From: an uncultured Gemmatimonadales bacterium
GTDB lineage: Bacteria > Gemmatimonadota > Gemmatimonadetes > Gemmatimonadales > GWC2-71-9
Assembly: GCA_947259405.1 (NCBI GenBank)
Contig: CAMYLY010000017.1
Span: forward strand, 18,825 to 82,824
Direction of reading: 5' to 3'
Length of the DNA stretch: 64,000 nucleotides
A model generated the notes under the pieces. The model was not told the DNA's origin, did not search any database, and saw only the letters and a program-made list of their open reading frames with translations. This document shows positions 53,154 through 62,564 of this stretch, piece after piece (within the stretch, counting starts at the first letter, position 1; each line of letters begins with the position of its first letter). The position numbers and the translations under genes were made by a program.

Positions 53154-55831
53154 CCAACCGACGTGCGGCAGCAGCGCTCCTGTTGGTCGCAGTAGCCGCC
53201 TGCGAGCCCGGCGATACGAGCTTCCACTTTGCGTTCCCCGACTCCACGAATCGCGTTTGGATCGGGCCCGATTTCTACGCGAACCGGCTGCAGGATTGGC
53301 GTCTGCACGACGGGCGGTTGGAAGCGGTCGAAGGCCGCAACGCCAAGCCCATGCGCACTGTTCACTTGCTCACGCGGGCGTTGGACGAAGGGCGCGGTAC
53401 GGTGTCTGTGCGCGTCCGCACGGGGCCGATCGCAGACGGACCAGCGCACGCCGACACGTGGAGTGGGTTCCTCATCGGCGCCGGGGGTGAGCATGTCGAT
53501 TACCGGATCAGCGCGCTCTCGCACCACTGGCCGTCGACCGATGGCGGGTTAATCGTCGCGGTCGACGGCACGGGGCGCATCGTCGTACGCGACAACGCCG
53601 TGCATCAAGGGTTCAGCACGCCCGCGCCGGACATTTCCGTCAACGCGTGGCCGGAGTTGCCGGCAACGAGATACGACACCATTACGACCGCTGACACGGG
53701 CGTGCACGATCTTCATGTGAGCGCCGTGCCGCAGAACGAAGCGTACCAACTCACCGTCGAGCGTCGCGATGCGACTGGGCAAGTCGTGGAACGCGCAGTC
53801 TTCGATTCCCTCCCGGCAGTGCATCTCGACGGGAACATCGCATTGGTGTCACATCGCAGCCCTCGCGGTGAGGGGCCGGGCTATTGGTTCGACGATCTCG
53901 AGCTCTCGGGCACCAAGGTGCGGAGTCATCCCGAGCGCGCGTTTGGCCCGATCATGGGTGTGTTCCATACGATGAGCGACGGTGTCCTGACAATGACGGC
54001 GCAGTTGGGCCCTTTGGGCGAGTCCGATCCAGACCGGGTGAGCCTCGAGGTGAGACGCGACGGATCGTGGCAGGAGGTTGCCACAGCGACCGTGCAACCG
54101 CTCAGCCACACGGTGCACTTCCGCGTCGATGATTGGCCCCCGGACGAAGACGTTCTGTACCGCGTCGTGTACGAGATGCGTACGGGATCGCGTTCCGTGG
54201 ACCGGCGCGAGTATGCGGGCACGATCAGGCGTCCGCCAGCGAGGAAGGACGAGTTCGTTGTGGCCGCGTTCACCGGCCAACACATCTCCGGTGGCGATGG
54301 CCAATGGAATCACGACCATTTCTGGTTCCCCCACAACGACATCGTGCGAGCGGTGTCCCACCACGAGCCGGACCTGCTCTTCTTCTCCGGTGACCAGATC
54401 TACGAAGGTGGATTGGCCGGTGTCGTGCGAGCGCCGCTCCATGAGGCCGCGCTGGACTACCTGTACCACTGGTATCGCTTCGTGTGGACGTTCGGTGATC
54501 TCGCGCGCGACGTGCCGACCATCATGATTCCCGACGATCACGACGTCTATCACGGCAACGTCTGGGGCAACGCCGGAGTGCGGGAGTCAGGCAACCACAC
54601 GATCCAAGATGCTGGTGGCTATCGGATGGATCCCGCGTGGGTCAACGCCGTGCATCGCACACAGGTCGGCAACCTACCGGCGTCAATCGATTCGGCACCG
54701 CTCGCAAACGGTGTCACGGTCTACCACACCCGCGTGGAGTATGCAGGGCTGAGCTTCGCCGTCATTGCGGACCGCATGTTCAAGTCCTCGCCATCCGTCC
54801 TGCTGCCCCGTGGTCGCGTGGTCAACGGCTGGGCCCAGAACCCGAACTTCGATCCAATGCGTGAGGCAGATGCGCCGGGGGCGAAACTCCTGGGCGTTCG
54901 CCAACTCGCGTTCCTCGATGCATGGGCCAACGACTGGTCGGGCGATACCTGGATGAAAGTGATGTTGTCGCAGACGCTGTTTTCCAACGTTGCCACGATC
55001 CCCGACTCAGCTACGAGTGGTGCAGTGCTACCGCGCATCCCCGTTGCAGGTGCGGACGAGTACGTGCAGGGAGACAAGATCGCGGCGGACATGGACTCCA
55101 ACGGGTGGCCGCCGTCAGGACGCAATCACGCATTGCGAACGATGCGGCGCGGATTTGCTTTCCACATTTCCGGCGATCAACACCTCGGGAGTTTCGTTCA
55201 CTATGGCATCGAGGATTGGGGAGACGCCGGGAACGCATTCGTGGTTCCCTCCATCGCGAACATCTGGCCGCGGCGCTGGTTCCCACCGACACCGGGAGGT
55301 AATCGCGCCGAAGACGCTCCGCCATATACGGGTGAATTCCTCGACGGCTTTGGCAACAAGATGACCGTGTGCGCGGTGGCCAATCCGCGCGTGTCCGGCG
55401 CGACACCATCGGCGCTGTACGATCGCTCACCTGGGTACGGCATCATTCGTTTCCGGCGTGATGATCGAACGATTACCTCGGAAGCGTGGCCGCGCTGGGT
55501 CGATCCCTCTTCGCGAGGGGCGGAGCAGTTCTTGGGCTGGCCGATCACCATTGCGCAAACCGACAACTACGGGCGCGAGCCGGTCGCATGGCTGCCAACA
55601 CTCGAAGTCGTGGGTTTGGACGACCCGGTCATCCAAGTTCGTGACGTTGATGGCGAGATCCTATATACGCTTCGCATCCGCGGTCGCGAAATCCGTCCAT
55701 GGGTTTTCAGCCCAGAAGGTCGGTTTTCGGTAGGGATCGGTGAGCAGGGTACCGATAGGTGGCAGGTGCTCGAGGAGCTCGAGCCAACCACTGCCGTCGA
55801 CTCCATGATCAGCGTCGAATTCGAAGACTAG
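53150..55831 (+). CDS. PhoD-like metallophosphatase lipoprotein
   Basis: Start set at TTG 53150, overlapping the previous stop (TTGA) and giving a lipoprotein signal (L-V-A-V-A-A-C, Cys 18); an upstream GTG at 53120 is possible. About 893 residues. The N-terminal 250 residues form a beta-sandwich of laminin G/DUF1961-like look; a Fn3-like domain follows (about 265-370). The catalytic PhoD-like metallophosphatase is about 375-800: L-L-F-F-S-G-D-Q-I-Y (metal Asp), M-I-P-D-D-H-D-V-Y-H-G-N-V-W-G and F-H-I-S-G-D-Q-H-L-G-S. PhoD enzymes are Ca/Fe-dependent phosphodi/monoesterases. Encoded inside a sulfatase operon, it suggests joint removal of sulfate and phosphate groups from one substrate. Confidence 0.88.
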   Translation: MTNRRAAAALLLVAVAACEPGDTSFHFAFPDSTNRVWIGPDFYANRLQDWRLHDGRLEAVEGRNAKPMRTVHLLTRALDEGRGTVSVRVRTGPIADGPAHADTWSGFLIGAGGEHVDYRISALSHHWPSTDGGLIVAVDGTGRIVVRDNAVHQGFSTPAPDISVNAWPELPATRYDTITTADTGVHDLHVSAVPQNEAYQLTVERRDATGQVVERAVFDSLPAVHLDGNIALVSHRSPRGEGPGYWFDDLELSGTKVRSHPERAFGPIMGVFHTMSDGVLTMTAQLGPLGESDPDRVSLEVRRDGSWQEVATATVQPLSHTVHFRVDDWPPDEDVLYRVVYEMRTGSRSVDRREYAGTIRRPPARKDEFVVAAFTGQHISGGDGQWNHDHFWFPHNDIVRAVSHHEPDLLFFSGDQIYEGGLAGVVRAPLHEAALDYLYHWYRFVWTFGDLARDVPTIMIPDDHDVYHGNVWGNAGVRESGNHTIQDAGGYRMDPAWVNAVHRTQVGNLPASIDSAPLANGVTVYHTRVEYAGLSFAVIADRMFKSSPSVLLPRGRVVNGWAQNPNFDPMREADAPGAKLLGVRQLAFLDAWANDWSGDTWMKVMLSQTLFSNVATIPDSATSGAVLPRIPVAGADEYVQGDKIAADMDSNGWPPSGRNHALRTMRRGFAFHISGDQHLGSFVHYGIEDWGDAGNAFVVPSIANIWPRRWFPPTPGGNRAEDAPPYTGEFLDGFGNKMTVCAVANPRVSGATPSALYDRSPGYGIIRFRRDDRTITSEAWPRWVDPSSRGAEQFLGWPITIAQTDNYGREPVAWLPTLEVVGLDDPVIQVRDVDGEILYTLRIRGREIRPWVFSPEGRFSVGIGEQGTDRWQVLEELEPTTAVDSMISVEFED

Positions 55832-55832
55832 G

Positions 55833-57266
55833 GTGAAGAAGCGCGCGCTCAACGTGTGGACGATCCTCATCGCCCTCGGGTGCGGGAGCGAGCCGCGTCT
55901 CAACATAGTGATGATCGTTGTGGATGATCTGGGTTGGATCGACACCGGTGTGTATGGCAGTGAGTTCTACGAGACTCCGAACATCGATCGACTAGCCGCA
56001 TCCGGCGCCCGGTTCACGCAGTTCTACACGGCGAGTCCCGTGTGCTCGCCGACGCGCGCGAGCCTGATGACCGGCAAGCATCCGGCGCGCGTAAACATCA
56101 CCAACTGGATCGGTGGCGAACAGACAGGACAATTGCTCCAAGCCGACTATGAACGGCAGCTGGCGCTGGAAGAAGCGACGATCGGTGAGGCGTTTCGCGA
56201 CGCTGGGTACGCGACGGGGTACATCGGGAAGTGGCACTTGGGCGGCGAAGGATTCCTGCCGGACGCGCAGGGATTCGAGTTCATGTTCGCGGTAAATCAC
56301 GCCGGGCAGCCGGGGTCGTACTTCTATCCATTCGAGAATCCGAATTGGTCTGTCACCAACGTTCCGGACCTCGCTGACAGCGACTCATCTGCATACCTCA
56401 CCGACAGACTGACGGACGAGGCGTTGACGTTTCTCGATCGCCACCGGGCGGAGCCGTTCTTCCTGGTGCTGTCACACTATGCGGTGCACACCCCGCTGCA
56501 ATCGAAGGATGCCCTCTCAGCGAAGTACCAGGCCAAGGCCGCTGCGCTGGACGTGGAGGGAGAAGAGTACGAGGCTGAAGGCCCGTCGCGGACGAAGCTG
56601 CGGCAGAGTCATCCGGTCTACGCCGGTATGATCGAGAGCACCGATCAGAGTGTGGGGCGTATTCTCGACCGGTTAGAGGCATTGGGGATGGACGACCGGA
56701 CCGTGGTCGTGTTCGTCTCTGACAACGGTGGCTTGAGCACCCTACCCGCACGCTCCAGCAACTTCGCCACGGCCAACGTCCCGTTACGTGCTGGAAAGGG
56801 GTGGTTGTACGAGGGTGGCATTCGGGCCCCGCTGATCGTCCGGGCGCCTGGTGCGAGAGCAGGTGCGACGATCGCGACCCCTTCCACGTCGATAGATCTC
56901 TACCCGACATTGCTCGAGGTCGCGGGACTGGTCCTGGATTCGATCCAATACAATGACGGTGTTAGTCTCGCCGCGCTCCTGTCCGGCGGCGAAGCGCCGG
57001 ATCGTGAGGACCTGTTCTGGCACTTCCCGCACTACCACGGCTCGGGCAACACCCCGTCCGGCGCGATACGGTCGGGTGATTTCAAACTGATCGAGTGGCT
57101 GGAGACCAGTGAAGTCGAGTTGTACGACCTTGCCTCGGACCTCGGGGAGCGACACGACCTTGCAGACGCGATGCCGACTGTGGTGGACGAACTCCGGGCA
57201 AAGCTTACGGCGTGGCGCACCAGCGTCGACGCGCGAATGCCGACACCGAATCCCGAGTGGCGCTGA
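55833..57266 (+). CDS. sulfatase (lipoprotein; arylsulfatase A-like)
   Basis: Last gene of the operon, starting at GTG 55833, 1 bp after the phosphatase stop; 477 residues, lipobox A-L-G-C (Cys 17). Formylglycine Cys 71 in V-C-S-P-T-R-A-S-L-M-T-G; metal site V-V-D-D-L-G-W (29-35); G-K-W-H-L-G-G-E-G; S-H-Y-A-V-H-T-P; V-S-D-N-G-G-L-S-T. The ending (P-N-P-E-W-R) and H-Y-A-V-H-T-P resemble the divergent sulfatase at 47.1 kb, so the two may share a duplication origin. Confidence 0.93.
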   Translation: MKKRALNVWTILIALGCGSEPRLNIVMIVVDDLGWIDTGVYGSEFYETPNIDRLAASGARFTQFYTASPVCSPTRASLMTGKHPARVNITNWIGGEQTGQLLQADYERQLALEEATIGEAFRDAGYATGYIGKWHLGGEGFLPDAQGFEFMFAVNHAGQPGSYFYPFENPNWSVTNVPDLADSDSSAYLTDRLTDEALTFLDRHRAEPFFLVLSHYAVHTPLQSKDALSAKYQAKAAALDVEGEEYEAEGPSRTKLRQSHPVYAGMIESTDQSVGRILDRLEALGMDDRTVVVFVSDNGGLSTLPARSSNFATANVPLRAGKGWLYEGGIRAPLIVRAPGARAGATIATPSTSIDLYPTLLEVAGLVLDSIQYNDGVSLAALLSGGEAPDREDLFWHFPHYHGSGNTPSGAIRSGDFKLIEWLETSEVELYDLASDLGERHDLADAMPTVVDELRAKLTAWRTSVDARMPTPNPEWR

Positions 57267-57396
57267 GGGACAGAGGTTCTCCTGATCGCATACAAGAAAA
57301 CCCACAGCCGCCTCGTTTCGTGATCCACGTCATATCCCCGCCATCGCGCAACACCCATCCTTCGTCCGACCGTATTCCGCGGAGACGCTGACAACG

Positions 57397-58107
57397 ATGA
57401 TACGAAGAAGGCTGAGCTTGGCGCTCACCCTGTTGATCGCCGCTGCATGTAGCGGTGAGAACGGCACGAATCCGCCCATGAACGGGACCACGAGTGCGAC
57501 ACTCACCCCCGATCGGGACAACACGCTGTACGAGGACTCCACCGGGCAGCTGAGCAACGGCGCTGGCCAGTTCATTTTCGCCGGCGTGACGAACCAGCCG
57601 TTGATCAGACGCGGCGCGCTGCATTTTGACGTTGCAGGGAGCCAGATCCCGGCAGGATCGACGATCGATAGTGTCACGCTCACCCTGCACATGAGTCGCA
57701 CCATCGGCGGGACCACGACGGTGAGCCTGCATCGGTTTACCTCGGCATGGGGTGAAGGCGGATCCCAGGCGGGTGGCGCCGAGGGGATGGGTGCGGCGTC
57801 GATGACGGATGACGTCACATGGATCCACGCGTTCTTCGATACGGTCTCCTGGACCACCCCAGGCGGCGATTTCGCCGCCGCCGCCACCGCTAGCACGCTT
57901 GTGCAAACGACCGGCTTCTACCGTTGGGGGTCCACACCTGCCGTGGTTGCGGACGTCCAGACCTGGCTCGACAACCCATCCACTAACTTCGGTTGGATGA
58001 TCGTTGGCGATGAGAGCAGTCCCGTGACCGCCAAACGATTCGACTCGCGGGAGAATGACGTAGTTGCGAATCGCCCTTCGCTCGAAATCTTCTATACGGC
58101 ACCTTAG
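57397..58107 (+). CDS. DNRLRE domain lipoprotein
   Basis: A 236-residue lipoprotein (lipobox I-A-A-A-C, Cys 18). The rest is one DNRLRE-type beta-sandwich (D-R-D-N-T-L-Y-E-D at about 43-51, R-R-G-A-L-H-F-D-V, A-G-S-T-I-D-S-V-T-L-T-L, closing F-D-S-R-E-N). These domains occur as carbohydrate-binding-like appendages on large extracellular proteins; here one stands alone. It follows the sulfatase operon by 130 bp and could bind the same polymer, an inference from position. Confidence 0.8.
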   Translation: MIRRRLSLALTLLIAAACSGENGTNPPMNGTTSATLTPDRDNTLYEDSTGQLSNGAGQFIFAGVTNQPLIRRGALHFDVAGSQIPAGSTIDSVTLTLHMSRTIGGTTTVSLHRFTSAWGEGGSQAGGAEGMGAASMTDDVTWIHAFFDTVSWTTPGGDFAAAATASTLVQTTGFYRWGSTPAVVADVQTWLDNPSTNFGWMIVGDESSPVTAKRFDSRENDVVANRPSLEIFYTAP

Positions 58108-58231
58108 GCGCCACTCAAGACAGCGCTGTGTTCCACACGTCCCCTCCCCAAGCGCTGGAATTGGTGTTCAATTAGGAACCTCGGGTCCTGACCCGCGCTG
58201 ACCGCGGCGCGGTAACCATCGCGAGGTTGAG

Positions 58232-60232
58232 ATGAAACTCGAATCACGCCACGCCCCCGCGTCCTCCCAAGCCTGGCTCGCTACAGCTCTGCTCGCTCTC
58301 ACGGCCACGGCCTGCTCCGGCCAAGGGGTCGTCACCGAAGGGGATTGGCCGGTCATCACCGGCAACCTCGCCGGCCAGCGGTATTCGTCACTGGATCAGA
58401 TCAATGCGGACAACTTCGGCGACCTCGAGGTGGCATGGGTCTGGGAGGGGGACAACTACCCCAGTGTCAACGCACGCGCGACACCAATCTACGTGAACGG
58501 GAAGTTGATCAGTGTCGCGGGCGAGAAACGGCACGTCGTTGCGACGGACGCCGGCACCGGTGAGGAACTCTGGTCTTGGGTCGAGCCGGAGACGTTCCGC
58601 TGGGAGTACTCGATGCGAAAGAACCACGGCAAGGGCGTGGCGTATGCCAACGTGGACGGGCGTGACGTGATCTACGTGGTGACGCCGGCGTTCTTCCTTC
58701 ACGCGTTGGATGCGGAGACCGGGCGGCCACTCGAGGGCTTCGGCGGGTCCGTACCGATCGAAGGCTTCCCATCGACGGGCACGGTCGACCTCTTGGCCGA
58801 CCTGGGTCACGAATACGACGCCCATAATGGAATACCGCTCGAGACGGGATACATCACGAGCTCCTCACCGGCCATCGTCGTGAACGGCGTGATCGTTGTC
58901 GGGAACTCGGCGGAGCAGGGATACAACCAATCGCGGCAAGAGATGATTCCGGGTGACATCCTCGCGTACGACGCCCGCACCGGTGCGTTCAAATGGAAGT
59001 TCGACGTGCTGCCTGGCCCTGGGGAATTCGGCCACGAAACCTGGGAGAACGACGCCTGGCAATGGACCGGAGACATTTCATCATGGGCACCGCTGTCGGC
59101 CGATCCGGATCTCGGACTGGTCTACATCCCGACGAATGGTGCCACCCAGGACTTTTGGGGTGGGTTCCGTCCGGGGGACAATCTCTTCAGTACGAGTCTG
59201 ATCGCACTGGACGTCCAGACCGGCGAGCGCGTGTGGCACTACCAGCTCGTGCACCACGACATCTGGAACTACGACACGCCGCAAGTCCCCGTCTTGATGG
59301 ACGTGACGGTGGATGGCGTCGACATTCCCGCGATCGTCCAAGTGACGAAACAAGCGTTCGCCTACGCGTTCAACCGCGCGACCGGCGAGCCCATCTGGCC
59401 GATCGAGGAAAAGCCAGTTCCTGCGGGACTCATGCCAGGCGAGCAGTTGTCGGAGACACAACCGTTCCCGACCTGGCCGGCACCTTACGACATGCAAGGG
59501 CTGAGCGAGGACGACATCGTCGATTTCACGCCCGAACTGCGCCAGATGGCACTCGAAGCGCTCGAACCGTTCTGGTACGGCCCGTTCTTCACGCCTCCGC
59601 TTCACCGCGACAACGATCTCGGCAAGCAGGCGTCGCTCTGGTGTCCCGGTGACGTTGGCGGTGCGAACATCGACGGCACGCCGGCGGTGGATCCTGAGAC
59701 CGGAATCCTCTACGTCACGTCGCAAAAGGGCTGCACGTCTCGGCAGATGATTCCGGGTGCCGAGCGGGATGCTCGCGAGGAGCGACCGACGGGAGTGACC
59801 ATCTCCAAGTTCGCGGTGGGTCGGTCGTTTGGCTCTCCGCGCGTGCAAGGGATCCCGATCTGGAAGCCGCCCTACAGCAAGATCACGGCAATCGACATGA
59901 ACACCGGCGAGCACCTGTGGTGGATCCCGGTCGGTGAGACCCCAGACCGCATCGCGAACCATGAGTTACTCCAAGGCGTCGACATTGGGAACACGGGTAC
60001 CGGAAGGCAAGCGGCCCAGATCGTCACGAAGACGCTGTTGCTCTACACGGGACAGGGCGGCGACGGCACGTCGTATCTGTTCGCGGTGAACAAGGCTACG
60101 GGTGAGCAGCTGGGACGCGTCGAACTCCCCGCGCAGCCGCGTTACGGGATGATGACCTACATGCATGAAGGAATGCAGCATGTGGTGATCCAAGCGCCGA
60201 ATCGGTTGATGGCGGTACGGCTGGGGGGATAG
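58232..60232 (+). CDS. PQQ-dependent dehydrogenase lipoprotein
   Basis: A 666-residue periplasmic quinoprotein, lipobox A-T-A-C (Cys 28). It begins W-P-V-I-T-G-N-L-A-G-Q-R-Y-S-S-L-D-Q-I (about 39-57), the standard opening of PQQ propellers, and shows several blade motifs (A-T-D-A-G-T-G-E-E-L-W-S-W; A-L-D-V-Q-T-G-E-R-V-W-H-Y; A-I-D-M-N-T-G-E-H-L-W). H-H-D-I-W-N-Y-D (about 343-350) is the conserved active-site segment of glucose/quinate-type dehydrogenases. There is no CxxCH, so electrons go to a separate acceptor. It should oxidise an alcohol or aldose. Its stop lies in a G-rich repeat shared with nearby genes. Confidence 0.92.
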   Translation: MKLESRHAPASSQAWLATALLALTATACSGQGVVTEGDWPVITGNLAGQRYSSLDQINADNFGDLEVAWVWEGDNYPSVNARATPIYVNGKLISVAGEKRHVVATDAGTGEELWSWVEPETFRWEYSMRKNHGKGVAYANVDGRDVIYVVTPAFFLHALDAETGRPLEGFGGSVPIEGFPSTGTVDLLADLGHEYDAHNGIPLETGYITSSSPAIVVNGVIVVGNSAEQGYNQSRQEMIPGDILAYDARTGAFKWKFDVLPGPGEFGHETWENDAWQWTGDISSWAPLSADPDLGLVYIPTNGATQDFWGGFRPGDNLFSTSLIALDVQTGERVWHYQLVHHDIWNYDTPQVPVLMDVTVDGVDIPAIVQVTKQAFAYAFNRATGEPIWPIEEKPVPAGLMPGEQLSETQPFPTWPAPYDMQGLSEDDIVDFTPELRQMALEALEPFWYGPFFTPPLHRDNDLGKQASLWCPGDVGGANIDGTPAVDPETGILYVTSQKGCTSRQMIPGAERDAREERPTGVTISKFAVGRSFGSPRVQGIPIWKPPYSKITAIDMNTGEHLWWIPVGETPDRIANHELLQGVDIGNTGTGRQAAQIVTKTLLLYTGQGGDGTSYLFAVNKATGEQLGRVELPAQPRYGMMTYMHEGMQHVVIQAPNRLMAVRLGG

Positions 60233-60250
60233 AAGGAATAAAGGGGATAG
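60223..60250 (+). repeat. GGGATAG-type repeat overlapping the PQQ dehydrogenase stop
   Basis: GGGGGGATAGAAGGAATAAA followed by GGGGATAG. The TAG stop at 60230-60232 is part of the repeat. Related copies lie at 61476-61512 and 62565-62627. Confidence 0.5.
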
Positions 60251-60263
60251 ACTAGTAGGGCGT

Positions 60264-60872
60264 TTACCGGTTTGAGGCGCGGCGGTAGTGTCGCCGCGCC
60301 TTGACGCGGTTGCCGCATACCTCCATCTGGCACCACTTCCTGTTGTGTCGTCGGCTGCGGTCGACAAACAGCCAGCCACAGCCTTCCAATTCGCATCCAC
60401 CAACCCGATCGACATCGGACGACCGCAGCAACTCGGCTGCGGACCACACCACCGGCCACACGACACTGACGAGTTCGTCGGGATGGGCCGACCAATCCCA
60501 TGCGAACCTCTCACCCTCGGGTGTGAGCGTCAGGGGCACGGCCGAGAGCCAGTGATTCAAGGCCTCGAGCGCTGCGGGCGGAACGCCCTGGGCCTCCCCG
60601 ACTGGCGTAAAGACGTCATGCAGGATCTGTCGTAGCTCGAGGATTCGGGTGAGTGCCGCCGCTGTGCCGCCCGGATCCTCGCCAGCGGTCCGCAGCAGGT
60701 CTCGGGCGTAGTCGGGAGCGATGGCTTCCGCCTCCAGCGCCCACGACACGACATCTCCGTAAGAGTCTAAGAGGTTGTCAGCAATTGGCTTAGCGGCGCC
60801 CCATGACGCGGTGTTGTGGAAGTCTAGCGCCAGGCTTCCCCCGATGAACTTCGGCGTTCCGTCCATAGGCAT
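60264..60872 (-). CDS. CGNR zinc-finger (ABATE domain) regulator
   Basis: A 202-residue protein with an N-terminal ABATE domain (L-A-L-D-F-H-N-T at about 14-21, then helices to about 150) and a C-terminal CGNR zinc finger: C-x4-C ... K-W-C-Q-M-E-V-C-G-N-R-V-K-A-R-R-H (about 159-197). These are predicted stress-linked transcription regulators. It is divergent from a DinB-family gene with an AT-rich, repeat-bearing gap of 112 bp, where it could bind and control both. Confidence 0.9.
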   Translation of the reverse strand: MPMDGTPKFIGGSLALDFHNTASWGAAKPIADNLLDSYGDVVSWALEAEAIAPDYARDLLRTAGEDPGGTAAALTRILELRQILHDVFTPVGEAQGVPPAALEALNHWLSAVPLTLTPEGERFAWDWSAHPDELVSVVWPVVWSAAELLRSSDVDRVGGCELEGCGWLFVDRSRRHNRKWCQMEVCGNRVKARRHYRRASNR

Positions 60873-60892
60873 TTGCTCCTCTCAACACCAGT

Positions 60893-60962
60893 CTAACCTC
60901 TAAAAGTGTACTTGACAAGTTAGAAACACAGATTAACCTATATAAGCATACATAGGGGTTAA
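60893..60962. promoter_or_regulatory. AT-rich divergent promoter with TAACCT repeats
   Basis: Two similar 18-bp sites, CTAACCTCTAAAAGTGTA (60893-60910) and TTAACCTATATAAGCATA (60933-60950), lie 40 bp apart. The second is also half of an inverted repeat TTAACC (60933-60938) ... GGTTAA (60957-60962). TTGACA occurs at 60912-60917 on the plus strand with TATATAAG about 20 bp on. The CGNR protein encoded alongside is the obvious candidate binder. Confidence 0.45.
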
Positions 60963-60984
60963 GTCGTGACACTTGGAGGACACC

Positions 60985-61482
60985 ATGAAGACAGCAGCTA
61001 GAGAAACGTCACTCATTGCTGAGGAAATCTCGCGAGCTGCCAATGGCGAGGCGTGGCACGGTCCGGCAACGATGGAGGCTCTGGCCGAGGTCGACAGCGA
61101 GACGGCGGTGGCGCGGCCAATCCGCTCGGCGCACACGATATGGGAGATCGTCTTGCACATGACGGCCTGGGCCCGGGAGGTCGAACGGCGCCTGCGGGAA
61201 AGGTCGCAGCCGTTATTGGGTGAGGAAGATTGGCCCCCGGTCACGAGTACCTCGGCCGAGGCGTGGTCGGCGGCACTCGAGGATCTCGCCGATGCACACG
61301 CCCGTCTGCGACAGACCATTCGAGAGTTCTCGCCGGCGCGATTATCCGACGGGGTAGACGGCGCGGCGGGGCTCTCAGCCCGGGAGCAGGGGACGTTCTA
61401 CGTCATGCTTCACGGGCTGGCGCAGCACGACGCCTATCACACTGGGCAGATTGCGGTGTTGAAGAAGGCGCAGATGGGATAG
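60985..61482 (+). CDS. DinB family protein
   Basis: From ATG 60985 (GGAGG 5 nt upstream) this is a 165-residue four-helix DinB/YfiT-type protein. The putative metal triad is H-T-I-W-E-I-V-L-H-M (about 45-54) with A-Q-H-D-A-Y-H-T-G-Q-I (about 145-155), the last H-x3-H being the family hallmark. Such proteins are often metal-dependent transferases or hydrolases (bacillithiol- or mycothiol-type reactions) or damage-induced proteins of unknown function. Divergent from the CGNR regulator. Confidence 0.9.
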   Translation: MKTAARETSLIAEEISRAANGEAWHGPATMEALAEVDSETAVARPIRSAHTIWEIVLHMTAWAREVERRLRERSQPLLGEEDWPPVTSTSAEAWSAALEDLADAHARLRQTIREFSPARLSDGVDGAAGLSAREQGTFYVMLHGLAQHDAYHTGQIAVLKKAQMG

Positions 61483-61512
61483 AAGGGATAGACCGGCCAT
61501 CCCTTCTATCCC
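61476..61512. terminator. perfect 14-bp hairpin between convergent genes
   Basis: GGGATAGAAGGGAT (61476-61489) pairs perfectly with ATCCCTTCTATCCC (61499-61512), 9-nt loop. The DinB stop codon (61480-61482) lies in the left arm, and the aldo/keto reductase gene ends 8 bp past the right arm. It could end transcription from both sides or protect mRNA ends. Confidence 0.6.
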
Positions 61513-61519
61513 GCCTCTC

Positions 61520-62488
61520 TCATCCGCGGCGCGGCGCGGGTGGCAACGTGTCCACGAATTCCGCCATTCGCATGCGCATCGCCTGGTTAGGCAGACGACC
61601 GATGCCGCCGCCGATGTTGTCGACCATATGGTGCGGCTTGCTGGTGGCCGGCGTCACGGCCGTGACGGCGGGATGGCTGAGGACGTACTTGATGAAGAAC
61701 TGCGCCCAGGTGGTTGCGTCGAACTCTGACGCCCAGTCCGGCAGTTCCTTCCCTTCGACGCGGGCCCACAGGCGCGAACGGCCGAACGGGACGTACACCA
61801 GGACGCCGATCCCGTGGTCCGCAGCCATCGGGAGAATGGTCTCCTCGACGTCACGGTTGTCGACGGCATAGTCGATTCCCATGAAGTCGATGGGCTCGTT
61901 GCGCATGATGCCCATCAGCTGCTCGTACTGCCGATTGCTCGTCGTTGTCACGCCGATGTAGCGGACGTGTCCCTCCTGCTTGAGCTCCTTGAGGATGCCG
62001 AGTTGCGTCGGAACGTCGCCCAAGTTGTGCACTTGGATGAGGTCGATCGTCGGGACCTTGAAGTACCCGAACGACGCATGAATTTGGGCGCGTGCCCGTT
62101 CGGGATCGGCGGATCCACCGCCGCGGCCGGCGACGTTGACCTTCGTTGCCCAGAAGATCTGCTCCTGAATTCCGAGTTCGTTAGCGATCTGACCTGCTGC
62201 CTCTTCTACCGTGCCACGGCCATAGCTTGGCGCGGTGTCGAATACGGTCGCGCCACCGTCGATCAACGCGCGGAAGACGTCCTTCAGCGGATCCAGGTCA
62301 CCGGCTCTAGCGAGTTGCGAAAAGGTCGCCGAGCTACCGAGCCCGACGGCTGGGACCATCTCGCCCGTGGACGGGATGGCGCGTTTGATGAGGTCGCCTT
62401 GTTGCAGCGCTCGAAGCAGGCGCGGATCAAGGGCGAGCGCCCCAGCGGCACCGGCAGTGATACCGATCCATTTGCGGCGAGAATACAT
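61520..62488 (-). CDS. aldo/keto reductase with Tat-like signal
   Basis: A 322-residue aldo/keto reductase. The start Y-S-R-R-K-W-I-G-I-T and following A-G-A-A-G-A-L-A-L is Tat-like. Catalytic tetrad positions are seen in T-V-F-D-T-A-P-S-Y-G (Asp, Tyr; about 80-89), W-A-T-K-V-N (Lys; about 112-117) and I-Q-V-H-N-L (His; about 150-155). It differs from the other reductase at 32.5 kb beyond the fold, so they are distant paralogues. Minus-strand, after the sugar dehydrogenase gene. Confidence 0.9.
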   Translation of the reverse strand: MYSRRKWIGITAGAAGALALDPRLLRALQQGDLIKRAIPSTGEMVPAVGLGSSATFSQLARAGDLDPLKDVFRALIDGGATVFDTAPSYGRGTVEEAAGQIANELGIQEQIFWATKVNVAGRGGGSADPERARAQIHASFGYFKVPTIDLIQVHNLGDVPTQLGILKELKQEGHVRYIGVTTTSNRQYEQLMGIMRNEPIDFMGIDYAVDNRDVEETILPMAADHGIGVLVYVPFGRSRLWARVEGKELPDWASEFDATTWAQFFIKYVLSHPAVTAVTPATSKPHHMVDNIGGGIGRLPNQAMRMRMAEFVDTLPPAPRRG

Positions 62489-62564
62489 GGAATTCTCCTG
62501 GGAAGTTGAGCGAAACTGGTTGATGCTATGTTCTACGCGGGGATCAGGGCGCGTGTTGAGAAGA

